This document shows positions 1 through 8,307 of a DNA stretch of 49,254 nucleotides, piece after piece (position 1 is the first letter of the stretch; every line of letters starts with the position of its first letter). The notes beneath the pieces were generated by a model that was given only the letters and a program-made list of their open reading frames with translations, was not told the DNA's origin and did not search any database. Origin of the DNA: Bacteroidales bacterium (GTDB lineage Bacteria; Bacteroidota; Bacteroidia; Bacteroidales; Muribaculaceae); assembly GCA_030524765.1 (NCBI GenBank), contig JAUNGA010000008.1, positions 1 to 49,254 on the forward strand. Reading direction: 5' to 3'. The translations under genes were made by a program, and so were the position numbers.

Positions 1-299
1 GTGGTGCCTGCGCCGTTGTGGGTGCCTGTATATCCGCCGGCGTTGTGTCTGCCGGTCGCGGGCTCGATTATGTCATCGACCGGGTCTATTATTTCATCGA
101 CGGTCTCTTCGGGCTCAACAATCTCGTCGTTGACGAGGTGGCGGTAGGCTGCGTCGGCGCCGCTTCCGGCTGCGATTCCGGCAGCGCCGGTAGCTGCGGC
201 CGCTGCTGTCGACCGGTCGGGCCTTGGATTTTTCTGTTTGCCTCGGGACTGTTGCTGCGACAGCTCGTCGGCGGGAATGATGGCGTCGTTGTTGCTCAT
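1..299 (-). CDS. Ala/Gly-rich acidic protein of unknown function, 5' part only
   Basis: An open frame begins with ATG at 299 and runs off the left edge, so only the first 99 codons are visible. The product starts MSNNDAIIPADEL, continues with a short basic Gln/Lys/Arg-rich stretch, then a segment made almost wholly of Ala and Gly (about residues 30-45), then an acidic Glu/Asp/Ile/Pro stretch. No enzymatic motif is seen. Ala/Gly-rich segments can be membrane-associated, but this one is too short to call. It lies 123 bp downstream of the caspase-like gene on the same strand but has its own good promoter at 323-355, so it can be expressed alone. The function is unknown; its position suggests a link with the LytTR-FHA-caspase cluster. 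Confidence 0.6.
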   Translation of the reverse strand, partial: MSNNDAIIPADELSQQQSRGKQKNPRPDRSTAAAAATGAAGIAAGSGADAAYRHLVNDEIVEPEETVDEIIDPVDDIIEPATGRHNAGGYTGTHNGAGT

Positions 300-322
300 A
301 TTGATTTAATGAATGTTTGTTG

Positions 323-355
323 CAAAATTAAGGCTTCGTCGTGCCGCGATGCAAA
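323..355 (-). promoter_or_regulatory. Bacteroidota-type promoter
   Basis: Read on the minus strand, TTTG (355-352) is followed after 21 bases by TAATTTTG (330-323). This matches the Bacteroides -33/-7 consensus TTTG-N19-21-TAnnTTTG exactly. It would start a transcript about 20 bases before the ATG at 299. Confidence 0.7.
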
Positions 356-422
356 TTTTACATCGTCTCTTTGACGAAGCCTCGGTGTTTTTTGACGAAA
401 CCGGGTGTCGCGCTGTCGAAAG

Positions 423-1166
423 TCAGCGATCGTTCTCGGGTTTGGGATAGCGTATCACAGGCAGTTCATGCATGCTTTTGGGTGCGATGAGCATGGGGTG
501 CTGTTTGTCTTCTGATCGACGCACCACGTCGCGGTGAATGTGTCTGAAAAGTTCCATCACCGTGATTGTATAGTCATGATCGCGGTCGGCCTTGCCACGC
601 AGACCGGTGATGAGAGCCTGTGTGAAGAAGCCTTTATCGAGCCATCCGCCACTCCAGCTGAATTCCTCGCTGCGGCTCGACAGCATATACACGTGGCCGG
701 GTTTGGCCTTGAGTCCGGCAAAACTGTCTGTGTCGGGCGATACGGATTTACCGGCCGAACCGCTGTGGCAAGCGTTGATAAACACAAACACCTCGCTCGC
801 CTTGGCCTGATCAAGCATCCTGACCAGATCACTGTAGTTAAGCGAGCTCTTGAACAGCCCGAGGCCACCCTCATAGCCGTGGCCGTTGAAAAAGAATATG
901 ATACGGTCGCCCTTCTGAGCAGTGTCGGTGATCTTTTTGAGCTTGGCGGTGACGTTTTCGCGTGTGGCATATTTTGAGGTCAGCACGGTGACGTCTTTTG
1001 TAGTCTGTTTGAGTATTGTGGCCAGATCTTTGACGTCTTTTGCGGAAAGCTTGGTGACGTCGGGCTCATCATAGTTTGACATGCCCACCAGCAGTGCAAA
1101 CGTGCGGGCCTCGGTCGGGCAGCAGAGGGTCAGCACGGCGATTATAATCAGTATAAGCCTTTTCAT
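423..1166 (-). CDS. Secreted caspase-like (peptidase C14/metacaspase fold) protein
   Basis: A 247-residue protein with an N-terminal hydrophobic signal sequence (MKRLILIIIAVLTL), so it is predicted to act outside the cytoplasm. The ATG at 1166 was preferred to an upstream ATG at 1223 because the signal sequence starts there. The caspase p20-like core is visible: a beta-strand start FALLVGMSNY, the catalytic His in FFFNGHGYEGG (His96) and the catalytic Cys in INACHSGSAG (Cys133). This dyad is what defines clan CD cysteine peptidases; most relatives cleave after Lys, Arg or Asp, and specificity cannot be read here. It is the last gene of a LytTR-FHA-caspase run, 32 bp after the FHA gene. Whether it matures by self-cleavage is unknown. 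Confidence 0.85.
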   Translation of the reverse strand: MKRLILIIIAVLTLCCPTEARTFALLVGMSNYDEPDVTKLSAKDVKDLATILKQTTKDVTVLTSKYATRENVTAKLKKITDTAQKGDRIIFFFNGHGYEGGLGLFKSSLNYSDLVRMLDQAKASEVFVFINACHSGSAGKSVSPDTDSFAGLKAKPGHVYMLSSRSEEFSWSGGWLDKGFFTQALITGLRGKADRDHDYTITVMELFRHIHRDVVRRSEDKQHPMLIAPKSMHELPVIRYPKPENDR

Positions 1167-1198
1167 ACAATTTTGATATAGGTGAGTATAAGTCTTGT

Positions 1199-1852
1199 TT
1201 ACATGGCTTTGCATACCGAGCAACGTGAGTTGCGCACGTCATAGTCGCTGAGTTGCCGGCCGCATTTGGGACATACCACTATCTTGGCACGCCGTGCGCG
1301 AATCTCTTTTAGCCGCTCGGCATCGTCCTTATAGCGGTAGCGCAGAAATGCGAGCGGCCCGGCGGTGGCCATCGACGACATGGCAATCATGATGGCCGGG
1401 TCCATCGGCACGGCCAGACGTATCAGCGCGGCTACCACCACGCCTGCCACCGGAGCGATGATCGAGTTGCGGGTGTGCTTTTTGACAGTGGCATTGTGCT
1501 CGTCTTCCTCGCGCCGCAGCTGTGAGTCGAGCGATTTGATGTAGCTGAATTCGTAGTGCAGGCTCGGATCAAGCACCCGTCGGGCCATGAATGTGACCGA
1601 TCGCGCGCCCTCGGGGCCGAGTCGTATGATGTCGGTGGGCTGTATGCGGCACGAATAGACGCGGGCAAAATCGCCGTTGGCGTTGCGCAGATATATGCCG
1701 TTGCCACCATTGCCTTTCAGATCTTCGATAAACCATTGGCGATAGTCGTCGCTTATGGTTATACGGGCGTGCTCGCCGTGTACATATGTCAGCGAAGGGT
1801 CGATCTCGAAAGGCTGGTTGCCGCGTCGTCCGATTGTAAATATGTAAGGCAT
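1199..1852 (-). CDS. FHA-domain membrane protein with C-terminal zinc ribbon
   Basis: A 217-residue protein in three parts. Residues 1-95 resemble a forkhead-associated domain, the phosphothreonine reader: Gly8-Arg9, then VHGEHARI at 24-31, then GNGGNGIYLRN. Residues about 128-170 form two hydrophobic helices with a short loop. The C-terminus has a CPKCGR...CSVC zinc ribbon. Both ends are therefore predicted to be cytoplasmic. In most FHA domains the fourth motif reads SRxH; here it is HGEH, so the phosphate-contacting Ser is absent and phosphopeptide binding may be altered. The ATG overlaps the stop of the upstream LytTR gene (TAATG), showing coupled translation. It probably relays a signal within the same operon; the kinase partner is not adjacent. 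Confidence 0.8.
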   Translation of the reverse strand: MPYIFTIGRRGNQPFEIDPSLTYVHGEHARITISDDYRQWFIEDLKGNGGNGIYLRNANGDFARVYSCRIQPTDIIRLGPEGARSVTFMARRVLDPSLHYEFSYIKSLDSQLRREEDEHNATVKKHTRNSIIAPVAGVVVAALIRLAVPMDPAIMIAMSSMATAGPLAFLRYRYKDDAERLKEIRARRAKIVVCPKCGRQLSDYDVRNSRCSVCKAM

Positions 1853-2238
1853 TATTTGTCCGGTGTCTGTTGGGGTGCCGTATATCGGGCGGCTACCTTG
1901 TCTTTGTAGACTTTGAGCAGGGCCTTGGGCACGTTGAGTTTGAAATGATGCGACTCAATGTCGGAGAGAGTCAGATATTGCTTGGGCACATTTATGTTAG
2001 ACAGATATGTCTGGTTGATGATCAGGCTGCGGCCCATGCGCACAAACATGGCGGGGATGCCTTTGGGCAGCACCGCCGCAAGAATCTTCTCGACGCCCGA
2101 CAGACCTGTGTTGAGCGTCAATGCATGGCCGCTGATATATGTCAGTCGCGTGTAGTTGCCGTTTGCCTGAAAGAATGCTACCTTGTCGAGGTCTATTATC
2201 AGCAGCTCGTCGCGGGTGTTGAGGCACACTTTTCTCAT
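1852..2238 (-). CDS. Stand-alone LytTR-type DNA-binding regulator
   Basis: Using the ATG at 2238 this is a 128-residue protein consisting almost only of a LytTR DNA-binding domain; no receiver domain precedes it. Visible family features are the first strand LLIIDLDKVAFFQANGNYTR and the conserved HR-like segment FVRMGRSLIINQTYL. LytTR proteins bind direct repeats as dimers and usually control surface or secreted functions. Without a receiver domain, its activity must be set by amount, a ligand or a partner. An upstream in-frame ATG at 2337 would place the start before the promoter and is rejected. It heads the operon with the FHA and caspase-like genes, so autoregulation is plausible but not shown. 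Confidence 0.88.
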   Translation of the reverse strand: MRKVCLNTRDELLIIDLDKVAFFQANGNYTRLTYISGHALTLNTGLSGVEKILAAVLPKGIPAMFVRMGRSLIINQTYLSNINVPKQYLTLSDIESHHFKLNVPKALLKVYKDKVAARYTAPQQTPDK

Positions 2239-2271
2239 TGCTGTGTGAGTTTTCGATGGTCTATTGTGCCA

Positions 2272-2303
2272 CAAATTTAATAAATTGCAGTGTGAAATGC
2301 AAA
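2272..2303 (-). promoter_or_regulatory. Bacteroidota-type promoter of the LytTR-FHA-caspase operon
   Basis: On the minus strand TTTG (2303-2300), 20 bases, then TAAATTTG (2279-2272). This is a full match to the Bacteroides -33/-7 consensus. The start codon of the LytTR gene follows 33 bases after the -7 element. The remaining intergenic DNA up to 2520 holds no gene I can support. Confidence 0.75.
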
Positions 2304-2517
2304 CAATCAGGGCCGTTTCGATAATATGCGGAGTCAACTGGCGGATGCAGTACCTCTATAACTATCACAGCGCCATCATCGAGCACTACCTTTTCAATTG
2401 TCATCGAGGGCCGGGGCTGTATATTTCCGTCAGTCCGGATAGCGGAAAGATTTTTCAACAAGTCGAATCAAAGAGGTGCGATCTGTCGAGGCTGTCTAAC
2501 ATCTGTGCGATTTATAC

Positions 2518-2559
2518 GAAAAGCCGCCGGCTGCGCTTGAGTTCGGGTGCAGCCGGCGG
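2518..2559 (-). terminator. Intrinsic terminator of the large lipoprotein gene
   Basis: An 11-bp perfect inverted repeat, CCGCCGGCTGC at 2524-2534 with GCAGCCGGCGG at 2549-2559, has a 14-base loop. On the minus strand it is followed by a short T-rich tract, 18 bases after the stop codon at 2577. Confidence 0.8.
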
Positions 2560-2576
2560 ATTTCAAAAGGTCGGGA

Positions 2577-4682
2577 TCATTTGTTCTGGTAGACGGTATC
2601 GACTGTAGCTATATAGAAGTCCTTGCCGAGGTAGCGGGCGTTGCATTCAACTTTATATAGCCTTGCCGGTCCTTCGGGGATTTGTACATCTTCGACGGTT
2701 TCTTTAAAACTTCTTTTTGCGTGCCAGTCTGTAAAATCTATGACCGTGTCTGTATCGCTGAAATAGTAAAAACGATCCGTAAATCCATGATGGAGACCAT
2801 ATTCACGTATCTCATGGTAACGAGGTCCACTATAATCTGAATATTCAAGACCATAAGCGCGATAATAGGGCACATAACGGACATACCAACCATCAACATG
2901 ATGATCTCCGTTTCCAAATTTTATATCGGTACCGAATATCTTATATTCAGACCAATAATTAGGCCCAAAAGTATCGATGTATCCATCTTCGCGAAGTAAT
3001 AATGGTGATAATTTGTTCAAATCGGGAACTCCTGTTTTTGCACCGCGAATTGCAGTTGTTGCACTCTCTCCATATATAGTATATTGTTTAAATGTCAGGA
3101 CTTCATCATCAGAAATATATTGTTCCAAATAATCAAATGACGAGAATGGATTAGATGTGGAAAGCGATACATCAAACATATAGTTTCCGCTGCGGTATTC
3201 TTCGGTTTTGGTCTGGCCGTTTGAGTAGATGAGTTCGCGCTCGATGATGTAGCAGGAGCGCAGGGCGAGATTGTCGTGGGCGTCGTACCATTCGTAGCGG
3301 CGATTGTATTTGACGTCGACAAGCTTCAACTCAAGGGCGGCGATGTAGGTCACGACGTAGTCGACGTCGAAGGCGGCTGGATGGTCGCCGGGGGTGCCCT
3401 CGGCTGTGGCGGTCTGCGAGAACGTGGCCGTGACCTCGTAGACGTCGGCCATCTTGGCCGGGGACTTGCCATTGTCCTCAAGCTTGCGCGTGGTGACATC
3501 TTTGAGTTTCACGGGCGAGAGGCTGTAGTAGGGCATCGCTACGTCCAGACCGTCGGGGGCGGCGGCCTGCTCGTAGCTCCAGCCGATTGTGATGGACTTG
3601 TCGCCGACTGCGAAGATCTGCGCTGCGTCAGCGGCACCGGTGGCGTCGGGCGATGTCTCCGTCAGGCGGGTGAGCTCCTCGGCGGAGGACACCCACACAG
3701 TGTCGCGCACGGCCGAGACGGTGACCGCGGCCCTCGGCTCGCTCACATAGCGGTTCTTATACTCGTCGGTATAGACTGAGGTCTGAGCCAGCTCCAAAGC
3801 CATGTCCTGCCCGGGGGTCTGCACGAAAGGCGAGGCGGAGGAGAGGGTGCCGCCTCTGACGCTCCACGCGTACGACAGCGTGGCTACGGGATCGTCGAGG
3901 GTGGTGGTGGTCTCGACCACGCCGATGTAGGATGCCGAGAAGTCGAGCGTGCGGGTCTCGCTCTTGATGGCGTTGACGCTCTCGAGGGTGATGTTGAAGC
4001 GGACGTTTACCTCATACATTGCCGAGTCGGTGACGGTGATGGCGCGCGAGCGGGGGGCGACCGGTCTGACGGAAACGTCGGCCACTGCTACGGATGCACG
4101 CGAGCCGGAGCGCTGCTCGACGGCCCCGGCGGTGCCGGTCCTGGCCGCGTTGGGACGGATGTAGGGCATCTCGACTTTGTCGCCGACCGAGTTGGTGATT
4201 GTGAACACATCATAAGCCATGTCGAGGCTGATCTCCTGGCCGCCGACCGCGATTTTCTGCCCGATGGTGTGACGGACGGGCATCGTGCCGTTCCGGCCCG
4301 TGGAGACGTCTGATGCGTCGCCGGGCTGTCTGAGCTCGTCAAGGGTGCGGGCATGCACGGTGTCGTGCATTACCTTGACCGCTATTGTCGCCTCGGGCTC
4401 CCGGGAGATGACTGACCCGTCGGGGTCGTTGTAGGTGCTCTTCTGGGAGACGGTCAGCGCGAGCGGCTCGTCAGGAGTTACGGCGAGGGGCGAGGAGACG
4501 GTTCCGGCGCCGGAACCGCCGGGGATGTCCACCGTGAATGCTACATCGCCCGTCTTGGGGCTGTCGGGTTCGGGCCCGGGCTTAGGCTCATCATTGCTGC
4601 AAGCCGACAACACACACAGGGCGAAAGCCAACAGATACACGGACACAAAGGGTCGTATAGAGAAAATAGCTTTGAAATTCAT
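2577..4682 (-). CDS. Large lipoprotein of unknown function with two internal repeats
   Basis: A 701-residue predicted lipoprotein: basic start MNFKAIFSIRP, hydrophobic core, lipobox LSAC, then an acidic Pro-rich linker. An in-frame ATG 30 bases upstream (4712) is the alternative start. Two similar modules of about 180 residues follow. Each begins with a Gly/Ser strand and VSSP or LSSASP, then a LALTVSQ or MALELAQ strand, a YNDPDG or YTDEYKN turn, EPEATIAVKV or EPRAAVTVSA, and a DTV element. They look like duplicated beta-sandwich domains. The C-terminal 220 or so residues are Tyr/Asp-rich, unrelated to the repeats, and encoded by AT-richer DNA than the rest, which suggests domain exchange. 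I do not recognise a function. Surface or periplasmic location is inferred from the lipobox. Confidence 0.75.
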   Translation of the reverse strand: MNFKAIFSIRPFVSVYLLAFALCVLSACSNDEPKPGPEPDSPKTGDVAFTVDIPGGSGAGTVSSPLAVTPDEPLALTVSQKSTYNDPDGSVISREPEATIAVKVMHDTVHARTLDELRQPGDASDVSTGRNGTMPVRHTIGQKIAVGGQEISLDMAYDVFTITNSVGDKVEMPYIRPNAARTGTAGAVEQRSGSRASVAVADVSVRPVAPRSRAITVTDSAMYEVNVRFNITLESVNAIKSETRTLDFSASYIGVVETTTTLDDPVATLSYAWSVRGGTLSSASPFVQTPGQDMALELAQTSVYTDEYKNRYVSEPRAAVTVSAVRDTVWVSSAEELTRLTETSPDATGAADAAQIFAVGDKSITIGWSYEQAAAPDGLDVAMPYYSLSPVKLKDVTTRKLEDNGKSPAKMADVYEVTATFSQTATAEGTPGDHPAAFDVDYVVTYIAALELKLVDVKYNRRYEWYDAHDNLALRSCYIIERELIYSNGQTKTEEYRSGNYMFDVSLSTSNPFSSFDYLEQYISDDEVLTFKQYTIYGESATTAIRGAKTGVPDLNKLSPLLLREDGYIDTFGPNYWSEYKIFGTDIKFGNGDHHVDGWYVRYVPYYRAYGLEYSDYSGPRYHEIREYGLHHGFTDRFYYFSDTDTVIDFTDWHAKRSFKETVEDVQIPEGPARLYKVECNARYLGKDFYIATVDTVYQNK

Positions 4683-4723
4683 ATAGAGGGGTGATAAAAA
4701 TCGGTAATTCATTACATTCGGTA

Positions 4724-4749
4724 CAAATTTAGCGATAATTTACCCCCCC
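4724..4749 (-). promoter_or_regulatory. -7 element preceded by a G7 tract, upstream of the lipoprotein gene
   Basis: On the minus strand a run of seven G (4749-4743) lies 11 bases upstream of TAAATTTG (4731-4724), that is, inside the -33/-7 spacer. No clear TTTG is seen at the normal distance. A change in tract length would change promoter spacing. Confidence 0.45.
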
Positions 4750-4912
4750 ATATTCATTAACAGTATTTAACACATAGAGGGTCCATGTAGAGAGTTTTTA
4801 CGTGCACCAAGGTGCGCTCGGCGGGGACGGATTTTTCGGCCCGACATTGCGCGTTTCAAAAATATTTTTTAACGCGAGTGTCAGATGAATTTCAAGATTT
4901 CCGAACCGGCTC

Positions 4913-5398
4913 TTATGCGATTTTCTCGACCAAAGCCACCGCCTGGGCCGCGATACCCTCGGCACGACCTGTAAATCCGAGATGCTCGGTGGTGGTGGCT
5001 TTTACCGACACGCAGTCGATGCCGATGCCAAGGTCGGCGGCGACGTTGGCCCGCATGGCTGTGATATGCGGCAGCATTTTCGGGGCCTGCGCGATTATGG
5101 TCACATCTACATTTACGGGACGCCAGCCGGCCCCGGCGAGCAATCCGACTACCCCGCGCAGCAGCAGCCGCGAGTCGGCGCCGCGCCAGCGCTCGTCGGT
5201 GTCGGGAAAGTGTTTGCCGATATCACCCAGTGCAACGGCGCCGAGCAGAGCGTCGGCCAAAGCGTGCAGAGCGACGTCGGCGTCGCTGTGGCCGAGCAGG
5301 CCTTTGTCGTGTGGAATGTCAACGCCGCAGATTATGCAGCGGCGGCCTTCGACGAGTCGGTGCACGTCGTAGCCTGAGCCTATGCGGAATGGTGTCAT
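4913..5398 (-). CDS. ispF: 2-C-methyl-D-erythritol 2,4-cyclodiphosphate synthase
   Basis: A 161-residue protein of normal family length. IspF cyclises CDP-methylerythritol 2-phosphate to the 2,4-cyclodiphosphate, releasing CMP, in the non-mevalonate isoprenoid pathway. The N-terminus [15 protein letters not shown] contains the zinc ligands Asp11 and His13; His45 lies in the motif [19 protein letters not shown]. The segment [10 protein letters not shown] and the later [16 protein letters not shown], which binds the nucleotide, are intact. The ATG at 5398 is chosen because the domain begins there; upstream in-frame ATGs add an unrelated leader. It is divergent from polA. Confidence 0.96.
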   Translation of the reverse strand: MTPFRIGSGYDVHRLVEGRRCIICGVDIPHDKGLLGHSDADVALHALADALLGAVALGDIGKHFPDTDERWRGADSRLLLRGVVGLLAGAGWRPVNVDVTIIAQAPKMLPHITAMRANVAADLGIGIDCVSVKATTTEHLGFTGRAEGIAAQAVALVEKIA

Positions 5399-5491
5399 GA
5401 TATTTTTATAAGACTTGTCTGAATAATCTGTAAATTTTGACAAAGATAGCTGTTTTTGAGCATTGGGGGCCGGTATGACAGGAATTTTTAG

Positions 5492-5499
5492 TAATTTTG
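5492..5499 (+). promoter_or_regulatory. -7 element directly before polA
   Basis: TAATTTTG matches TAnnTTTG and ends five bases before the polA ATG. If used normally, transcription would start at or next to the start codon, giving a leaderless message. No good -33 TTTG is seen. Confidence 0.5.
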
Positions 5500-5504
5500 G
5501 CATC

Positions 5505-8261
5505 ATGGAAGAAAAGAAACTTTTTCTGCTTGACGCTTACGCGCTGATCTACCGCGCGTATTATGCGCTGATGCGCTCGCCGCGCATGACATCGCAGGGC
5601 TTTAACACCTCGGCGGTCTTCGGCTTTGTCAATACGCTCGAGGAGGTGCTGCGCAAAGAGAATCCCGGCTATATAGCCGTGTGCTTTGATCCTCCGGGCG
5701 GCCATACGTTCCGTCATGAGGCTTATCCCGAGTACAAGGCACAGCGCGACAAGCAGCCCGAAGACATCACACTGGCCATACCGTATATCAAACGCATTCT
5801 CGACGCTTACCGCATACCGGTGGTCGAGGTGCCTGAGTTTGAGGCTGACGACGTGATCGGCACGCTGTCGCGTATGGCCGAGCGCGAGGGCTTTATGACA
5901 TACATGATGACGCCCGACAAAGACTATGGCCAGCTGGTGACCGACCGCGTGATGATGTATCGCCCGTCGCTGCGTGGCCAAGGCTTTGAGATACGCGGTC
6001 CGGAGCAGGTGTGCGAGCGTTACGGCATCTCGAGTCCGGAGCAGGTGATCGATCTGCTGGCACTCGAGGGCGACGTGAGCGACAACATCCCCGGCTGTCC
6101 GGGTGTTGGCGAGAAAACAGCCGCAAAACTCATCGGCGAGTGGGGATCGGTCGAGAATATGCTCGAACATGCGGCTGAAATCAAGGGCGCGCTGCAGAAA
6201 AAAATCACCGAGAATGCCAAGCAGATACTTTTCTCGAAATATCTCGTGACCATCAAGACCGATGTGCCTCTCGACATTAAGCCTGACGCATTTTTGCGCC
6301 GTGAGCCCGATGTCGATGCGCTTGTCAAAATATTCGAGGAACTCGAGTTCCGCACATTTATCAACCGTCTGCAGGGGCGTACCGCAGCTGCCGCCAAGCC
6401 GGATATAGCACCACGGGCGGCCACGCCGTCGCTCTTTGACATGCCCGACGATGAGGCCGCCGAGGCCGCTGCCGCTGCAACCGGTATGGCCGAGACAGGC
6501 ATTACTGTAGAGACGCCCGACACCCCCGAGGCTATAGCTGATTTTCTGAGCCACGCCGCCGGGAGCGGCACGGTGGGCATCGCTGTTGATGCCGCCGGCG
6601 AGTCGGCAATGACCGCCGATCTGCATGGTGTGGCGTTGGCTGCCGACGGACGGACGGCCTATATCGCAATGACGGGATTCGGTAGCGGCGTGACCGGGTC
6701 GGCCACATTGCTTGCCCCTCTGTTTTCAGACCCGGCGGTAACACTGGTTAGCCATGACGTGAAGCGCGATATGGTGATTTTGCGCCGTGCCGGCGTCGAC
6801 TGGACGGCTCCATATTTCGACACAGGGGTGGCCCACTATCTGCTGTCGCCCGAGATGAAGCACGACTTGCCTACCGTGGCCCTGGCGATGCTGCGCTACA
6901 AGACGGCCGACTATGACCTCACGGCCACCGAGCGTAAAAAGCCCCGTGTGCTGTCGCCTGACGAAGTCGCCGAGCGGGCTGTTCTGCCGCTGCGGCTGCG
7001 TCCGGTGCTGGCAGGGATGCTCGCCGAGCAAGACCTGATCAAGCTGTATGATGACATCGAGGGACCGCTCATCCCCGTGCTCGCACGCATGGAATATGAG
7101 GGCGTGCGCGTCGACGTGCGCGAGTTACAGGCCATGTCGCGGCAACTCACCGCACGTATGGTCGAGCTCGAAGAGCAGGTCTATGAGCTGGCCGGCACCC
7201 GGTTTAATATCTCGTCGCCGATGCAGGTGGGCGAGGTGCTGTTCGAGAAACTCAGAATCGACCCCGAGGCCAAGCGCACCAAGAGCGGTAAATGGTCGAC
7301 TACCGAAGAAATACTCGAGAAGTATGCCCGACATAATCCAGTCGTCGGGCTGATACTCGAGATACGCGGCCTCAAAAAACTGCTGGCTACGTATGTCGAC
7401 GCCTTGCCGACACTGATCAATCCGCGCACGGGCAAGATACATACAACACTCAACCAGACCGTCACGGCTACCGGCCGCATATCATCGACCAATCCCAATC
7501 TGCAGAATATACCTGTGCGCACCGAGGAGGGCCGCGAGATACGCCGTGCGTTCGTGGCCGACCCGGGTTGTCTGATACTCTCGGCCGACTATTCGCAGAT
7601 CGAGCTGCGCCTGATCGCTGACATCAGCGGTGATCCGGAGATGGTGGCGGCTTTCAACGCGGGCGAGGACATACACCGGGCCACGGCGGCCAAGATATAT
7701 CATGAGCCGCTCGATGCCGTGACCGACGACCAGCGTCGTCATGCCAAGACCGCCAACTTCGGCATCATATACGGCATCTCGGCATTCGGTCTGAGCGAGC
7801 GTCTGGGTATTTCGCGGGCCGAGGCCAAGCAGCTCATCAGCGGTTATATGGCATCGTATCCGCGCATCAAGCAGTATATGGATGAGTCGATACAACGGGC
7901 CCGTGACAACGGTTATGTAACCACGATACACGGCCGCAAGCGTTTCTTGCCCGATATAGGCTCGCGCAACGCCGCCCTGCGCGGCTATGCCGAGCGCAAT
8001 GCCATCAATGCCCCGCTGCAGGGATCGGCGGCCGACATCATCAAGATCGCGATGATAGCCGTCGATGCCGAGATGCGGCGTCGCGGCATGCGTTCGCGCA
8101 TGATAATGCAGGTGCACGATGAGTTGATATTCAATGTCGTGCCCGACGAGCTGCCCGACCTGCAGGCGATGGTGACCGATCTGATGCAGCACTCATATAG
8201 CGGCAAGGTCGAGCTTGAGGTTTCGAGCGGAGTAGGCAATAATTGGCTTGAGGCTCATTGA
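5505..8261 (+). CDS. polA: DNA polymerase I
   Basis: A 918-residue protein with the usual three-part layout. Residues 1-300 are the 5'-3' exonuclease/flap nuclease ([46 protein letters not shown]). Residues about 335-520 are the 3'-5' exonuclease region, but its first motif reads Asp362-Ala-Ala364 instead of Asp-x-Glu, and the second reads SHDVKRD. Residues 540-918 are the polymerase: motif [11 protein letters not shown] (Asp695), motif [17 protein letters not shown] and motif C MQVHDEL (Asp872, Glu873). It fills gaps and removes primers during replication and repair. The ATG at 5505 is chosen because the nuclease domain starts with [12 protein letters not shown]; an upstream ATG at 5463 lies before the promoter element. 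trmD follows after 46 bp. Confidence 0.97.
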   Translation: MEEKKLFLLDAYALIYRAYYALMRSPRMTSQGFNTSAVFGFVNTLEEVLRKENPGYIAVCFDPPGGHTFRHEAYPEYKAQRDKQPEDITLAIPYIKRILDAYRIPVVEVPEFEADDVIGTLSRMAEREGFMTYMMTPDKDYGQLVTDRVMMYRPSLRGQGFEIRGPEQVCERYGISSPEQVIDLLALEGDVSDNIPGCPGVGEKTAAKLIGEWGSVENMLEHAAEIKGALQKKITENAKQILFSKYLVTIKTDVPLDIKPDAFLRREPDVDALVKIFEELEFRTFINRLQGRTAAAAKPDIAPRAATPSLFDMPDDEAAEAAAAATGMAETGITVETPDTPEAIADFLSHAAGSGTVGIAVDAAGESAMTADLHGVALAADGRTAYIAMTGFGSGVTGSATLLAPLFSDPAVTLVSHDVKRDMVILRRAGVDWTAPYFDTGVAHYLLSPEMKHDLPTVALAMLRYKTADYDLTATERKKPRVLSPDEVAERAVLPLRLRPVLAGMLAEQDLIKLYDDIEGPLIPVLARMEYEGVRVDVRELQAMSRQLTARMVELEEQVYELAGTRFNISSPMQVGEVLFEKLRIDPEAKRTKSGKWSTTEEILEKYARHNPVVGLILEIRGLKKLLATYVDALPTLINPRTGKIHTTLNQTVTATGRISSTNPNLQNIPVRTEEGREIRRAFVADPGCLILSADYSQIELRLIADISGDPEMVAAFNAGEDIHRATAAKIYHEPLDAVTDDQRRHAKTANFGIIYGISAFGLSERLGISRAEAKQLISGYMASYPRIKQYMDESIQRARDNGYVTTIHGRKRFLPDIGSRNAALRGYAERNAINAPLQGSAADIIKIAMIAVDAEMRRRGMRSRMIMQVHDELIFNVVPDELPDLQAMVTDLMQHSYSGKVELEVSSGVGNNWLEAH

Positions 8262-8307
8262 TTATGATCGCTCTTTGCCGATATTTATGATTTAAAGTCC
8301 GGAATTT

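Noticed and set aside
2261-2461. Short minus-strand open frame upstream of the LytTR gene
   Set aside because: It overlaps the LytTR promoter and has no recognisable features.
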